Shown: in pieces, positions 1 to 8,168 of the stretch | Layout of the letters: every line of letters begins with the position of its first letter | Position numbering within the stretch: the stretch's first letter is position 1 | Source of the DNA: Treponema bryantii | Lineage (GTDB): Bacteria > Spirochaetota > Spirochaetia > Treponematales > Treponemataceae | Reading direction: 5' to 3' | NCBI RefSeq assembly: GCF_036492245.1 | Contig: NZ_AP025286.1 | Span: 1,984,001-2,048,000 of the forward strand | Length of the DNA: 64,000 nt | Made by a program: the position numbers and the translations under genes | The notes under the pieces: generated by a model | What the model saw: the letters and a program-made list of their open reading frames with translations, nothing else | Told to the model about the DNA's origin: nothing | Database searches by the model: none

Positions 1-338
1 TTACCATTATTAAAAAGATTAAAGTTCATTCCATTATTAATGATTTCCCATGATAGATTTTCTTTTACTTCTGAATTAACTGGTGTTTGGAAAGAAACTT
101 TTTTGTCTGGGCAACCTTTAATACAAAAATCGTATTTTATATTGTTATCATTTTTTTCAATATTAGTTAAAAGAATTCTTGGACGTTTAAGAATTATGTA
201 ATGATGATAGTTATGCATTTTTATTTCTTTTTTAACTTCTTCATCTTTCAATGAATCAGGAGTCAGAATACAATTATATATAGAAACAGCACTAACAGTT
301 TCTTCTATGGCATATTTCGCCTTAAGTTTTTTTGACAT
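1..338 (-). CDS. Hypothetical protein, 3' end cut by window edge
   Basis: An open frame starts with ATG at 338 and runs off the left edge after about 112 codons, so the C-terminus is missing. A GGAG ribosome binding site lies a few bases before the ATG. The visible protein begins MSKKLKAKYAIEET and is charged, with no signal peptide or membrane segment; I do not recognise its family. It follows the gene ending at 374 by 35 bp on the same strand, so the two are probably co-transcribed. Both belong to the integrated island that ends at the tRNA-Phe fragment. Confidence 0.7.
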   Translation of the reverse strand, partial: MSKKLKAKYAIEETVSAVSIYNCILTPDSLKDEEVKKEIKMHNYHHYIILKRPRILLTNIEKNDNNIKYDFCIKGCPDKKVSFQTPVNSEVKENLSWEIINNGMNFNLFNNG

Positions 339-373
339 TTTTTACTCCATTTTTTTAATATTAATAAAAAGAT

Positions 374-1267
374 TTATTCTCCAAACTCTTCTAGATTAGC
401 AGCTGTATAAACTGTCTTAGCTTTGCCGTTTACATAAGTTTCGCTTACCAAGATTGTTTGGCCTCTTTTTTTTGTATAAAAGTCAGAAGTCAATTTTTTG
501 AAATAAGCTCTACGGGAGTGAGACATAACAGTTCTTGTTGAAGAGGCTTTTATCATTTCATCGACTTTTTCTGCGATGATAATATTTCTTGCATTTACAG
601 CTGTATATTCTTCTTTGAGATTTTTAGGTGGTCCATCTTCTATGCACTCGGGAAATGTGTTTAAATATATCAATGTATTTACAGCTAACTGAAAATATTC
701 AACAACTTGCTGTGCAGATTCAGAATTATCTTTTACAAGAGTTTTATAATCTTCTACAGAAATATAACCAGGATTAGAACCAACAAGCCAGGTAAACACA
801 AGCTTCTTAGTTTCCGGATTATATGTAAAACTGAATGCATATCCTTTTTCTTCAGATTCATATGGAATATGTAAACCGAAATCTAACATCTTTTCTTTTT
901 CGCCGGTTTTAATGACATGTCCTAAAGTTGTTAATGCACCTCCATCTATTTCTAATCCCATTTCATAAATAGTTTGCATTAATCCATCAAAATCTTTTAT
1001 TGGTAAACTTTGCAAAAAATCGCGTAATGATTTATCTACAAAAAAAAGATGCATAAAATCTTTTTGAGTATCAGCATAGAACATATCACTAATTAAGATA
1101 TTTGCTTGTACAGGTCTACCATCGGGAATAAATGGATTTGTAATTTGAGGAGTCATCCAAGTCCAAATAAATTCTTTTACACTTAAATCTTTATTTCCTT
1201 TTCTTGCTTTTTTATAAGCTTCTCTGAGAACATAAAGAGGTTCGCTATACCAGATTTTTTTACCCAT
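374..1267 (-). CDS. Hypothetical island protein, possibly AcrVA2-like
   Basis: 297-residue soluble protein without signal peptide or membrane helix. Its middle part (about residues 190-215) is a hydrophobic helix of the AVNTLIYLNT type. The C-terminus (about residues 245-290) carries SHSRRAYFKK followed by an ETYVNG-like strand. From memory this order (helix, then basic RR-aromatic segment, then a strand ending near VN) resembles the C-terminal part of AcrVA2-type proteins, which are widespread on phages and plasmids and in one case block Cas12a by acting on its mRNA. The match is a pattern, not an alignment, so function stays open. A TATAAT box at 1291-1296 on the minus strand lies upstream. 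It heads a two-gene minus-strand unit. Confidence 0.75.
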   Translation of the reverse strand: MGKKIWYSEPLYVLREAYKKARKGNKDLSVKEFIWTWMTPQITNPFIPDGRPVQANILISDMFYADTQKDFMHLFFVDKSLRDFLQSLPIKDFDGLMQTIYEMGLEIDGGALTTLGHVIKTGEKEKMLDFGLHIPYESEEKGYAFSFTYNPETKKLVFTWLVGSNPGYISVEDYKTLVKDNSESAQQVVEYFQLAVNTLIYLNTFPECIEDGPPKNLKEEYTAVNARNIIIAEKVDEMIKASSTRTVMSHSRRAYFKKLTSDFYTKKRGQTILVSETYVNGKAKTVYTAANLEEFGE

Positions 1268-1290
1268 AATGTAACCCTTTTCAAAATCTA

Positions 1291-1340
1291 ATTATACCAT
1301 AACTCTTATTAGTCACAAAATAATAAAATAGTGGTATAAT
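1291..1340. promoter_or_regulatory. Divergent -10 boxes
   Basis: The 94-bp gap between the divergent genes at 1267 and 1362 contains TATAAT on the minus strand (1291-1296) and TATAAT on the plus strand (1335-1340). Both are preceded by GG. The -35 regions are weak. Basis: seen in sequence; promoter activity is inferred. Confidence 0.5.
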
Positions 1341-1361
1341 CATTTTTAGGAGTTTGTATTA

Positions 1362-2519
1362 ATGAAAAGAATATTATTTTTTCTATCTATTCTTATACTA
1401 AGTGCATATACAATTTATGCCGAAACATGGACAACCTTAAAGGAAAGAACAATAAAACTGCAAACTATAAGCATAAGTCAGAGTGATACAGAACTCGTTA
1501 CACTTGCTGCAGCAACTACATATCAAGATGGTGTAATAATTTTTTATTGCCATGCAGGACTTAGAGAAAAAGAAATATTAATGTCAGTTTATAATTTTGT
1601 TGAAGAAGAATTAATAAATCATTACATAGATGTATTTAAGACTACATCAAATATTATAAATGATTTCAAAAATGAAGAAATTGTATATCCTATTAATTTT
1701 GAAACTGATCCTTTAGATAAATCTGGGATCCTCCCTTGTTCTAGAGTACATTTATACCTTGGCTCATACGTTGATAAAGTTGCAGGTGATATATTAAAAA
1801 AGAAAGGAATAAAACCTACCGAAGTTCCAGAAAAACCAATACCATATAACCGAATGAATCAAATCATGAATAAATATAAAATTAAGGTTTATGAAGAACA
1901 ACCAAAAACACAGCAACAGGAACCAACACTTACTATTGAAACAGAACCTGAAAATATATCACCAAATACAAAAATTGAAGCTGAAAACAAATCAACTAAA
2001 ACAGAACCTGTAATAACACAAGAAAAAGAATCAGTAGCCACAACAGAAGAAAATAAACCTGAACATGATATTACAAGCTTATCACTTATGGGTGGAATTT
2101 CTTTACAATTAAAACCCATTATTGATTTAAAATTAAGGATATTTTTAAGCAAATATACATTTGTAGTTTTGCAAGTTGGTGGAACACCTGTTAATACAGA
2201 AGGAGAAAAGTTTATATCATTTCCTCTCATACCACAGGGGACAATTGGATTTGGTGGATGCTTTACACCAATAGAAGCATATAAAATGAACATTTTTGGA
2301 TATGCATCTGCTGGTATTGCATATTCAAAACTTAAAGGCGGATATATCAAAGATGGAATATACACTGACTCCTCTTTGTATTTTATGCTTAGAGCATGTG
2401 CAGGTATTGATTTTCCTATTACTGAATATTTTTCAATAAGTATACAAGATTGTTTCGACTATTTAATAAATTTAGGATTTACAGATTCTATCAGTGCAGG
2501 AATTACGCTAAAATTTTAG
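1362..2519 (+). CDS. Exported protein with probable C-terminal outer-membrane barrel
   Basis: 385 residues. Residues 1-20 form a signal peptide ending in YTIYA before ETW. Residues about 20-175 are a globular domain. About 178-235 is a linker rich in Thr, Glu, Pro and Lys. The last 150 residues alternate hydrophobic and polar positions, contain many aromatic and Gly residues, and end in Phe (ITLKF), a common feature of outer-membrane beta-barrels. Preceded by an AGGAG site. The lipoprotein gene at 2532 follows 12 bp later, so the two probably form a small operon of surface proteins. No family was recognised and the function is unknown. Alternative: a periplasmic beta-rich protein. Confidence 0.8.
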   Translation: MKRILFFLSILILSAYTIYAETWTTLKERTIKLQTISISQSDTELVTLAAATTYQDGVIIFYCHAGLREKEILMSVYNFVEEELINHYIDVFKTTSNIINDFKNEEIVYPINFETDPLDKSGILPCSRVHLYLGSYVDKVAGDILKKKGIKPTEVPEKPIPYNRMNQIMNKYKIKVYEEQPKTQQQEPTLTIETEPENISPNTKIEAENKSTKTEPVITQEKESVATTEENKPEHDITSLSLMGGISLQLKPIIDLKLRIFLSKYTFVVLQVGGTPVNTEGEKFISFPLIPQGTIGFGGCFTPIEAYKMNIFGYASAGIAYSKLKGGYIKDGIYTDSSLYFMLRACAGIDFPITEYFSISIQDCFDYLINLGFTDSISAGITLKF

Positions 2520-2531
2520 GAGAGTATTATT

Positions 2532-3224
2532 ATGAAACAAGTTATATTTTTTATTTCTATACTAATTTCAATTTTCTTCATTACAGCTTGTAGTAATGCT
2601 TACCCAGACATTACAAATGCACCTTCTATTTCAAATCTTAATTATCAATCAGGTGGATATTTAAGCTGGGAAGCAATAAACAATGCTTCTTCCTATAACA
2701 TTTATATGATTGATAAAGATAATAAAGCAACATTAATACAGACTTCAAATAAGACAGAAGCATTTATTAAATATGCTTCTGTGGAAGTTGCAGTTTCTGG
2801 TATAATAAATGGAAAAGAAACTTATTTATCTGAGAAGTCAAAAGCGAACAATCTTTGGTGGACAAAGGTAACATGCAATAAAATTGACTCTGGATATTCA
2901 TTAACTTGGAATGCAGTTCCTGGTGCTGAAGATTATGTATTAATTAGTAAATATAAATCAGAAAGCGGAATGAATTATTCAACTACAAATGATGCATGTG
3001 AATATAGTACAAAGGATTTAACTGAGTACCATAATCAACCAGCAGTACCAGGCTCATGGAGTAATACAACGTTAAGTAAAAAATGCAAATCATTAAATAC
3101 TACGAATAACAACGCTATTTATGATGGAAATTATTTTACAAGTTCATATGCAAAATATATTCATTTGTATGCAAAGATTGGAGATACATATTATTGTATC
3201 TCCGATAAAATTAATTTAAAATAA
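2532..3224 (+). CDS. Putative lipoprotein with two fibronectin-III-like modules
   Basis: 230 residues. The N-terminus is a lipoprotein signal with lipobox FITAC, so Cys20 would be lipidated and the protein anchored in a membrane. Two modules follow, each with a W-E/N-A core: YLSWEAINNASSYNIY near residue 45 and YSLTWNAVPGAEDYVL near residue 125. This is the pattern of fibronectin type III domains. A GGAG site precedes the start. It lies 12 bp after the exported barrel-like protein, suggesting joint expression. A surface adhesive or scaffold role is possible but only inferred. Confidence 0.8.
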   Translation: MKQVIFFISILISIFFITACSNAYPDITNAPSISNLNYQSGGYLSWEAINNASSYNIYMIDKDNKATLIQTSNKTEAFIKYASVEVAVSGIINGKETYLSEKSKANNLWWTKVTCNKIDSGYSLTWNAVPGAEDYVLISKYKSESGMNYSTTNDACEYSTKDLTEYHNQPAVPGSWSNTTLSKKCKSLNTTNNNAIYDGNYFTSSYAKYIHLYAKIGDTYYCISDKINLK

Positions 3225-3247
3225 TTTATATATAAATATTAATTAAA

Positions 3248-4345
3248 TTATTTAACTTTCTCTGTTTTAAACATCGTTTCAGACATATTACCATTCTCAT
3301 CAACCCAATAAGACATAGTTTTAGGTATACATATTTTTTCTAACTGAATAAACGAGAATTTTTGAATATCATTTATAATTACATTCCAATTTTTATATAG
3401 TTTTTGTAAATGTAAACTACCATCCTTAGTTGAAGAGACAGCAATTAATGATTTCTTAAAATCTCCATTTGCAAAAAAGATACGATCTATACTAATACAC
3501 TTTCCGATTGCATTATTATAAACAAATGCCAGTTCATCAGGGCTCAAAAAGTTTTCCATATATACTTCAATTTGAGATAAAATATTTAAAATTCTTAAAC
3601 TTGGAAATGGATGCTTTTCTGAATAGAAATTTTCTAAATATGTTTTAAATTCAACTGAATTATTATCAAAATTAAATAAAATATTTAAAAGATACATAGA
3701 ACAAATAATATCTTGTATTTCATTTAAGAAAGGAATACAATCATTTTTATCTAATTTGTTTTCTTTTATAAGATCAATTGTATGATTAATAAAATAATTT
3801 AACGTGAGGAATATTGCATTTGTATCAGCATCCAACTCTATAGTTTGTAAAAGAAAATTTTTCTCTTCATCATCTTCTTCAAAGTGCATTTCATTTTCAC
3901 TACAATAAATACCAATTTTATTTAAATAACCACAATGTCCACGTTCTAAATGAGACAACTCATGAGTAATAACGAATATTATAATATACTCAAATAAAGA
4001 ATTAACAAGATTATTTGCTTCAGCTTTTGTATATATATCAAATATTTTTATGGATGGTTCTGCATATATTAATTTTTCAATAATATCCCTCAGTAAAGTA
4101 AAAAACTCAGAAGGAAATGCTATAATACCATTACCTTTATTATCTAAAAATGTAACCGCATTTATTTCACGCCCTTCATAAAAATATAACTCATATTCTT
4201 TTTTCCCAAGAATGCCAGGAAAATTATTTTTGCAAAAGATGCGCAAATTATTTAATTGATGATTATTAAAATTAATAGTATCTAAATTTTGTGGATTGTC
4301 GATTGAATAAAAAAATTGAACATCTTTATAAATAAACTTTTTCAT
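3248..4345 (-). CDS. Putative zinc metalloprotease (HExxH)
   Basis: 365 residues. ITHELSH (His128, Glu129, His132) is a zinc-binding HExxH motif in a hydrophobic helix, followed by a second His cluster (HLERGH). About 38 residues on, IELDADTNA (Glu170, Asp174) gives the third ligand and the acidic motif of gluzincin-type peptidases such as M48-like or Lit-like (U49) enzymes. No signal peptide or membrane span, so it is cytosolic. There is no ribosome binding site; a minus-strand TATAAT lies at 4351-4356, only 5 nt from the ATG. It sits alone between the exported pair and the phage cassette. Cargo with an exclusion or regulatory role is possible; the substrate is unknown. Confidence 0.75.
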   Translation of the reverse strand: MKKFIYKDVQFFYSIDNPQNLDTINFNNHQLNNLRIFCKNNFPGILGKKEYELYFYEGREINAVTFLDNKGNGIIAFPSEFFTLLRDIIEKLIYAEPSIKIFDIYTKAEANNLVNSLFEYIIIFVITHELSHLERGHCGYLNKIGIYCSENEMHFEEDDEEKNFLLQTIELDADTNAIFLTLNYFINHTIDLIKENKLDKNDCIPFLNEIQDIICSMYLLNILFNFDNNSVEFKTYLENFYSEKHPFPSLRILNILSQIEVYMENFLSPDELAFVYNNAIGKCISIDRIFFANGDFKKSLIAVSSTKDGSLHLQKLYKNWNVIINDIQKFSFIQLEKICIPKTMSYWVDENGNMSETMFKTEKVK

Positions 4346-4398
4346 AATTTATTATATATTTAAATTCTAAAAAAATAAACATGCATATTTTCCCACTA

Positions 4399-4449
4399 GT
4401 TAAAAATAATTAACCTCTGCACTGTGCATTCTGGGCTTACACTGTTGCT
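4399..4449 (+). promoter_or_regulatory. Phage promoter module, copy A
   Basis: A 51-bp block shared with 5241-5291. It contains GTTAAAAATAATTAACCTC (4399-4417, including the inverted repeat GTTAA-N6-TTAAC), GCAC (4419-4422), nine variable bases, TGGGCTTACACT (4432-4443), six bases, then ATG at 4450. TACACT resembles a -10 box and no ribosome binding site follows, so the transcript may be leaderless. Repeat and spacing are seen; promoter function is inferred. Confidence 0.6.
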
Positions 4450-5229
4450 ATGAATGTACAAGGCAGAGATTGCACACTGACGGTTGCAAAAGACGGTGAA
4501 TTAATTCCATTACCATACAGCGAGGAAACTGTAAGACAAACGTCGAAAGGCTACTCACTGCCTGGATGCATTGGCGAGAGAAACAGGGAATTAACTGTAG
4601 TTACTGAAAAGATTATTGAAGGCTGTTTTATTACACGCCTGGAATATCTTAATGTGCTGCCCCTGTTTCTTTTGTTTTTTAACTGTAATGAAAAGTTTGA
4701 TCTTTATGCTGACCGTATATTTGAAAAAGTAATTTACAAAAATGTTTTACCAAAGAGCTTTGAACTCCGTGGTGAAAATCACGAAGCTTTCAAGTTGCGA
4801 CTGGATGTAAAAAACTCTTCTTCATCTTTTGTAGATTCCTGGTCGGTGAACACACCCTCTTTAGAATGGGAACAGAGGCGGACATATTTTTTTGATGGCC
4901 ACTGTGTTATAGCCGATTTGAAAACGCTGCCTTTAATATACCGTTTTGAACTGAACGGAAGTTTTACAGAAAAGACAAATTACAAAATCAAACTATACTT
5001 TCCTCTTAGTGAAGAACACTATCCTGTAAATGATAAAATTGAAAAGCTTAGTATTGTAATCGACCACAATGATGGCATATCTCTTGATTTATACGACTTG
5101 GAACCAGTAACAGATTTATGTGATATCAATTGCTCTGATACTGTTTTGTGTTTTCAGACTTTTAATATTACTGGAATTGTTGTTCTCAATATCAGGAACA
5201 GCAAAGAAAACATTCAAATTGTTCTATAA
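4450..5229 (+). CDS. Phage structural protein (tail-like), unknown
   Basis: 259-residue beta-rich protein with no signal peptide. It is the first gene of the phage cassette, starting directly after promoter module A with no ribosome binding site. Recognisable family motifs are lacking. Its place just before a 500-residue tail-like protein, and ahead of lysis genes, suggests a tail or baseplate component. After its stop codon the frame stays open through promoter module B to the TGA overlapping the next start, which may be chance or a trace of duplication. Confidence is high that it is coding and low for the exact role. Confidence 0.7.
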   Translation: MNVQGRDCTLTVAKDGELIPLPYSEETVRQTSKGYSLPGCIGERNRELTVVTEKIIEGCFITRLEYLNVLPLFLLFFNCNEKFDLYADRIFEKVIYKNVLPKSFELRGENHEAFKLRLDVKNSSSSFVDSWSVNTPSLEWEQRRTYFFDGHCVIADLKTLPLIYRFELNGSFTEKTNYKIKLYFPLSEEHYPVNDKIEKLSIVIDHNDGISLDLYDLEPVTDLCDINCSDTVLCFQTFNITGIVVLNIRNSKENIQIVL

Positions 5230-5240
5230 ATTACCCAATG

Positions 5241-5291
5241 GTTAAAAATAATTAACCTCCGCACATATAACTTTGGGCTTACACTAGCACT
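5241..5291 (+). promoter_or_regulatory. Phage promoter module, copy B
   Basis: Second copy of the 51-bp module: GTTAAAAATAATTAACCTC (5241-5259), GCAC (5261-5264), nine bases unlike copy A, TGGGCTTACACT (5274-5285), six bases, ATG at 5292. All internal spacings equal copy A while the variable blocks differ, which points to selection rather than recent duplication. Confidence 0.6.
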
Positions 5292-6794
5292 ATGAGATTT
5301 TACGAGCTTCCGCCTGAAGTTGATAACAAAATTAAAAATCCTCTGGTCCGTCCTTTTGTAAGAATCGTTTTTGAAAAACCTGCAGGTGATGTTTATGTTC
5401 CGGATTCTGATATTCTTGAATGTGTAATTACTTCATACAAATCAACTGAGGGTGGAATTGTAAACAGCGGCGAAATTGTATTTGATAATTCTACTGGAAT
5501 CTTTGATATAGAAAATGATGAGAATCTTGTTCCTGGTCTTGGCATACAGATCTGGTATTGCTTTGGAGACAACACATCAACTTTTTTACGATTTCATCTT
5601 TTTGTCGATGATGATGGATTTCAGACTGAGGCCACAGGATATCTGAATCGTACTTGTAAAATCCGTTTGATTGATTTAAGCAGCAGACTCGATAACCAGA
5701 AACTGCAAAAGAATTGGACTGACAGTCAGACTGTTGTAGACAGTGTTGTTTGTGACAGAACTAATCCTGAAAAATCTCTTGTCCACATTATTGCAAAACG
5801 TGCGGGAATCGAAGCAAGTCAAATTAACTGCGGCCAGCTTCCTTTTACGATTGATTATGTTGAAGTTGTTAATTCCGTATGGAAAGAACTTTGTGCCTTG
5901 GGTCGAGCTTATAAAGCAATTGTTGAATGTGGCCGTGACCTTTCTTTAAGTTTTATTGAAAGCCCTTATGATACTCAGAATGAATATTCTGAAGAAAGCT
6001 GCATTAACCTCACAGAATTTGAAATTACTCATTACAGATTTTTCAATGAAAATGAAAACTACGCAAATAATGTACGACTTAAATATACACGTTATGTAAG
6101 AACTGAACGCCAGGAACTCTGGCACTATTCTGATGCCCCTGTCTGGTATGACGAAGATATGCAAGCTTACTATCCGTTTACTGATGATACACGTGCAATT
6201 ATTCGTAACAACGATTATGAGGCAATTTACACTGCAAAAAATGAAGAAGGAAAAACACGTAATGTTGTCTGGGCTGATGACTTGACAACTGAAGAAGAAT
6301 TTCTTGATGAAATGGTAACTGCAGATTCGAGCAGCAATTTTGAGATTGTGCAGTTTGACACAACAAGCCACCACGACAGAGCGATTATTCAACTTTCAAG
6401 AAATAGAAATCTGATTGGTCTTTATAAAGCTGCAATATATGGACGTGCAATTATCAGTGAAACAAACTTTTCTGTTTATGTAAAAGATGATGCAGAGATT
6501 GCACGTGTTGGACAGATTGCAAAAAACGTTACTTCTAAATATTTGAGTGATGATGAATTTGAAGGTCTTCCTTTTTATGAACGCAGAGCACGTGACTTAC
6601 TTACTGAATGTACAAAGAAAAAATGCGGCTGGTATTTGACAACTTATCTTTGTCTTGTAGGAGCTCGTGTCGGTGCCTTTATGAATATACGTCTTGATTA
6701 CAACAAAGGATTTAAGAAAGTTCAGATTGATGAACTGACTTTCAGATACAAAAAGGATTCTGCATTTTCAACTGAATTATGGGTGAAAAACTAA
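5292..6794 (+). CDS. Phage tail/baseplate-like protein
   Basis: 500 residues, mostly beta-strand pattern in the first 130 residues and mixed later. The N-terminal part reads like a tail or baseplate hub protein (segments such as GEIVFDNSTGIFDIE and VPGLGIQIWYCFGDN), but I cannot name a family. It starts right after promoter module B without a ribosome binding site. It is followed after a short gap by the XhlA-like and endolysin genes, as tail genes usually precede lysis genes. The length and position fit a tail-tip or receptor-binding component. The assignment is inference from context. Confidence 0.65.
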   Translation: MRFYELPPEVDNKIKNPLVRPFVRIVFEKPAGDVYVPDSDILECVITSYKSTEGGIVNSGEIVFDNSTGIFDIENDENLVPGLGIQIWYCFGDNTSTFLRFHLFVDDDGFQTEATGYLNRTCKIRLIDLSSRLDNQKLQKNWTDSQTVVDSVVCDRTNPEKSLVHIIAKRAGIEASQINCGQLPFTIDYVEVVNSVWKELCALGRAYKAIVECGRDLSLSFIESPYDTQNEYSEESCINLTEFEITHYRFFNENENYANNVRLKYTRYVRTERQELWHYSDAPVWYDEDMQAYYPFTDDTRAIIRNNDYEAIYTAKNEEGKTRNVVWADDLTTEEEFLDEMVTADSSSNFEIVQFDTTSHHDRAIIQLSRNRNLIGLYKAAIYGRAIISETNFSVYVKDDAEIARVGQIAKNVTSKYLSDDEFEGLPFYERRARDLLTECTKKKCGWYLTTYLCLVGARVGAFMNIRLDYNKGFKKVQIDELTFRYKKDSAFSTELWVKN

Positions 6795-6835
6795 GGGGGT
6801 AAAAAATAGAAAAGATTGAATTACTGGTTGAGTCG

Positions 6836-7102
6836 ATGAACGGCTTACAGGTTGAGCTTTCTGGATTCAGATCTGAAATGAAAGAGTTTAAGAAAGCTGT
6901 TGAAAAAAGGATGGACTGTCTGGATAACCGCAGTACGGCATGCCAGTTTAATCCAAATGTTTGTGCTACAGCTCGAAGATTGGAAGAACACATTAAGGCT
7001 GACAATGGGAAAGCTGGAAGAAATATGGCTGTGATTGCTTGTGTGATTTCTTGCTTCAATGTTGCAATTACAGTCATCACGTTAATTGTAAAAGGTATTT
7101 GA
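6836..7102 (+). CDS. XhlA-like phage lysis-associated membrane protein
   Basis: 88 residues from ATG 6836: a heptad-like amphipathic helix (about residues 1-30), a Cys-containing middle (CQFNPNVCATARRLEEH), then a C-terminal membrane helix (MAVIACVISCFNVAITVITLI). This is the layout of XhlA-type haemolysin/holin accessory proteins. The true start may be further upstream: the frame is open from ATA at 6806, six bases after GGGGG (6795-6799), whereas ATG 6836 has no such site. The next gene starts 1 bp after the stop. A role in lysis is inferred from topology and the adjacent endolysin. Confidence 0.7.
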   Translation: MNGLQVELSGFRSEMKEFKKAVEKRMDCLDNRSTACQFNPNVCATARRLEEHIKADNGKAGRNMAVIACVISCFNVAITVITLIVKGI

Positions 7103-7103
7103 T

Positions 7104-7679
7104 ATGGAAAAAGGAAATCTAAAAATGAGACTCATGCTTGAAGCTGAAAAAGAAATTGTTGAAGGTCTTACTGAATCAGAACGCTACCGCTACTTTCTTG
7201 GACGAATGCAGTTTCTGAAATATGAAAGCGGAAAAGAAAACCTTATCAGTTCTGATTGTTCAGGCTCTGTTTGTCTTGCTCTTCTCCTTGCTACTGGCTG
7301 TGCAATTCGTGTTACTGCTGATTCTTTGTTCAGAAAATATTTTACAAAAAAGAATCCTGAGAAAGATGACATACAGGCTGCTTTCTTTGTGACTCTATAT
7401 GACAGGAAACTTGGAAACAGATTGTACAAGGAAAATGAAGTATGCCATGTTGCAGGAGTTTGTGGCCGCGATGTTGTGCTTAACTGTGTTGAGCCTTATT
7501 CAGAGCTTCGCTCTCTTTCTGATATGAAACCTTATTACCAGGCAAATGATTACCGTGTAATTGTTCGCGGACTGGACCGTGAAGCATTACAGAAAGCAAG
7601 TGATGATAACGTGGATTTGTTTGGAGCTGACTATCAGTTTGAACAGATTCGAAACGCGATTGATGGAGTACGTGGATGA
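7104..7679 (+). CDS. Phage endolysin, NlpC/P60-type peptidase
   Basis: 191 residues. SSDCSGSVCLAL puts the nucleophile at Cys52 in the typical D-C-S-G context. CHVAGVCG supplies the catalytic His115 on a strand, as in NlpC/P60 cysteine peptidases that cut peptidoglycan stem peptides. No signal peptide, so release to the wall would need the neighbouring holin-like proteins. The stop TGA overlaps the next ATG (ATGA at 7676). Catalytic pair seen; family assignment by motif. Confidence 0.8.
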   Translation: MEKGNLKMRLMLEAEKEIVEGLTESERYRYFLGRMQFLKYESGKENLISSDCSGSVCLALLLATGCAIRVTADSLFRKYFTKKNPEKDDIQAAFFVTLYDRKLGNRLYKENEVCHVAGVCGRDVVLNCVEPYSELRSLSDMKPYYQANDYRVIVRGLDREALQKASDDNVDLFGADYQFEQIRNAIDGVRG

Positions 7680-7894
7680 TAAGTTTTCGTTTTCAGAGAT
7701 TGATTGAAAAACTGCTTAGCGTGAAGTTTGTCATATTTGTAATTGCTACAGTGCTTAAATGCTTTGGAGTTATCGGCGGAGCTGAGTGGCTTACGGTAAC
7801 TATGGCTGTAATTGCTGGACGTGAGGTTCAGAAGTTTAAGGACTTTAAGTTCACTAAGAAGGAGACGGATGAAGAAAGTTTGGGAAGTGATTAA
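7676..7894 (+). CDS. Holin-like small membrane protein
   Basis: 72 residues, starting by ATGA overlap with the endolysin. Two hydrophobic segments (about residues 15-32 and 38-50) are separated by a short GGAEW turn, followed by a charged C-terminal tail. This size and topology, next to an endolysin, fit a class II holin that opens the cytoplasmic membrane. No family motif; the call rests on topology and neighbours. Confidence 0.6.
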   Translation: MISFRFQRLIEKLLSVKFVIFVIATVLKCFGVIGGAEWLTVTMAVIAGREVQKFKDFKFTKKETDEESLGSD

Positions 7895-8168
7895 GAAAAT
7901 CGGGATTTGGATTGCGACTGTTCTTGTTGCAATTTTTACAGTGCTCTTTGTTAAGGAACAGAGAGACAAGGTGGTTCCGACAGGCTCTACCACCTCTGAT
8001 AATAATGAGGAGATAAATGCAAAAGCTGAAGCAAAACGCAAAGAAGCGATTGAGCGTATTTCTAATGCTGATGCTCGTTCTATCTGTGAATCTTACGGCT
8101 CAGTCTGCGACACAATCGCTGAAGGAAAAGATAGATTCAGAAGACGATGCAAAGGAACTGACAATTGA
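7869..8168 (+). CDS. Spanin-like inner-membrane protein
   Basis: About 99 residues from ATG 7869, preceded by GGAGACGG. Residues 1-10 are basic, about 9-28 form a membrane helix (IGIWIATVLVAIFTVLFV), and the rest is a polar, helical segment predicted outside the membrane. Its last 152 bases overlap the following gene in another frame. A single N-anchored helix with an out-of-frame partner inside its 3' end is the arrangement of i-spanin/o-spanin pairs such as Rz/Rz1. No Rz sequence match can be claimed. Confidence 0.55.
   Translation: MKKVWEVIKKIGIWIATVLVAIFTVLFVKEQRDKVVPTGSTTSDNNEEINAKAEAKRKEAIERISNADARSICESYGSVCDTIAEGKDRFRRRCKGTDN

Noticed and set aside
4420-4450. Sigma-54 promoter (GG-N10-GC) before the phage gene
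   Set aside because: Spacing is 11-12 rather than 10, and copy B lacks the GC element although the rest of the module is conserved.
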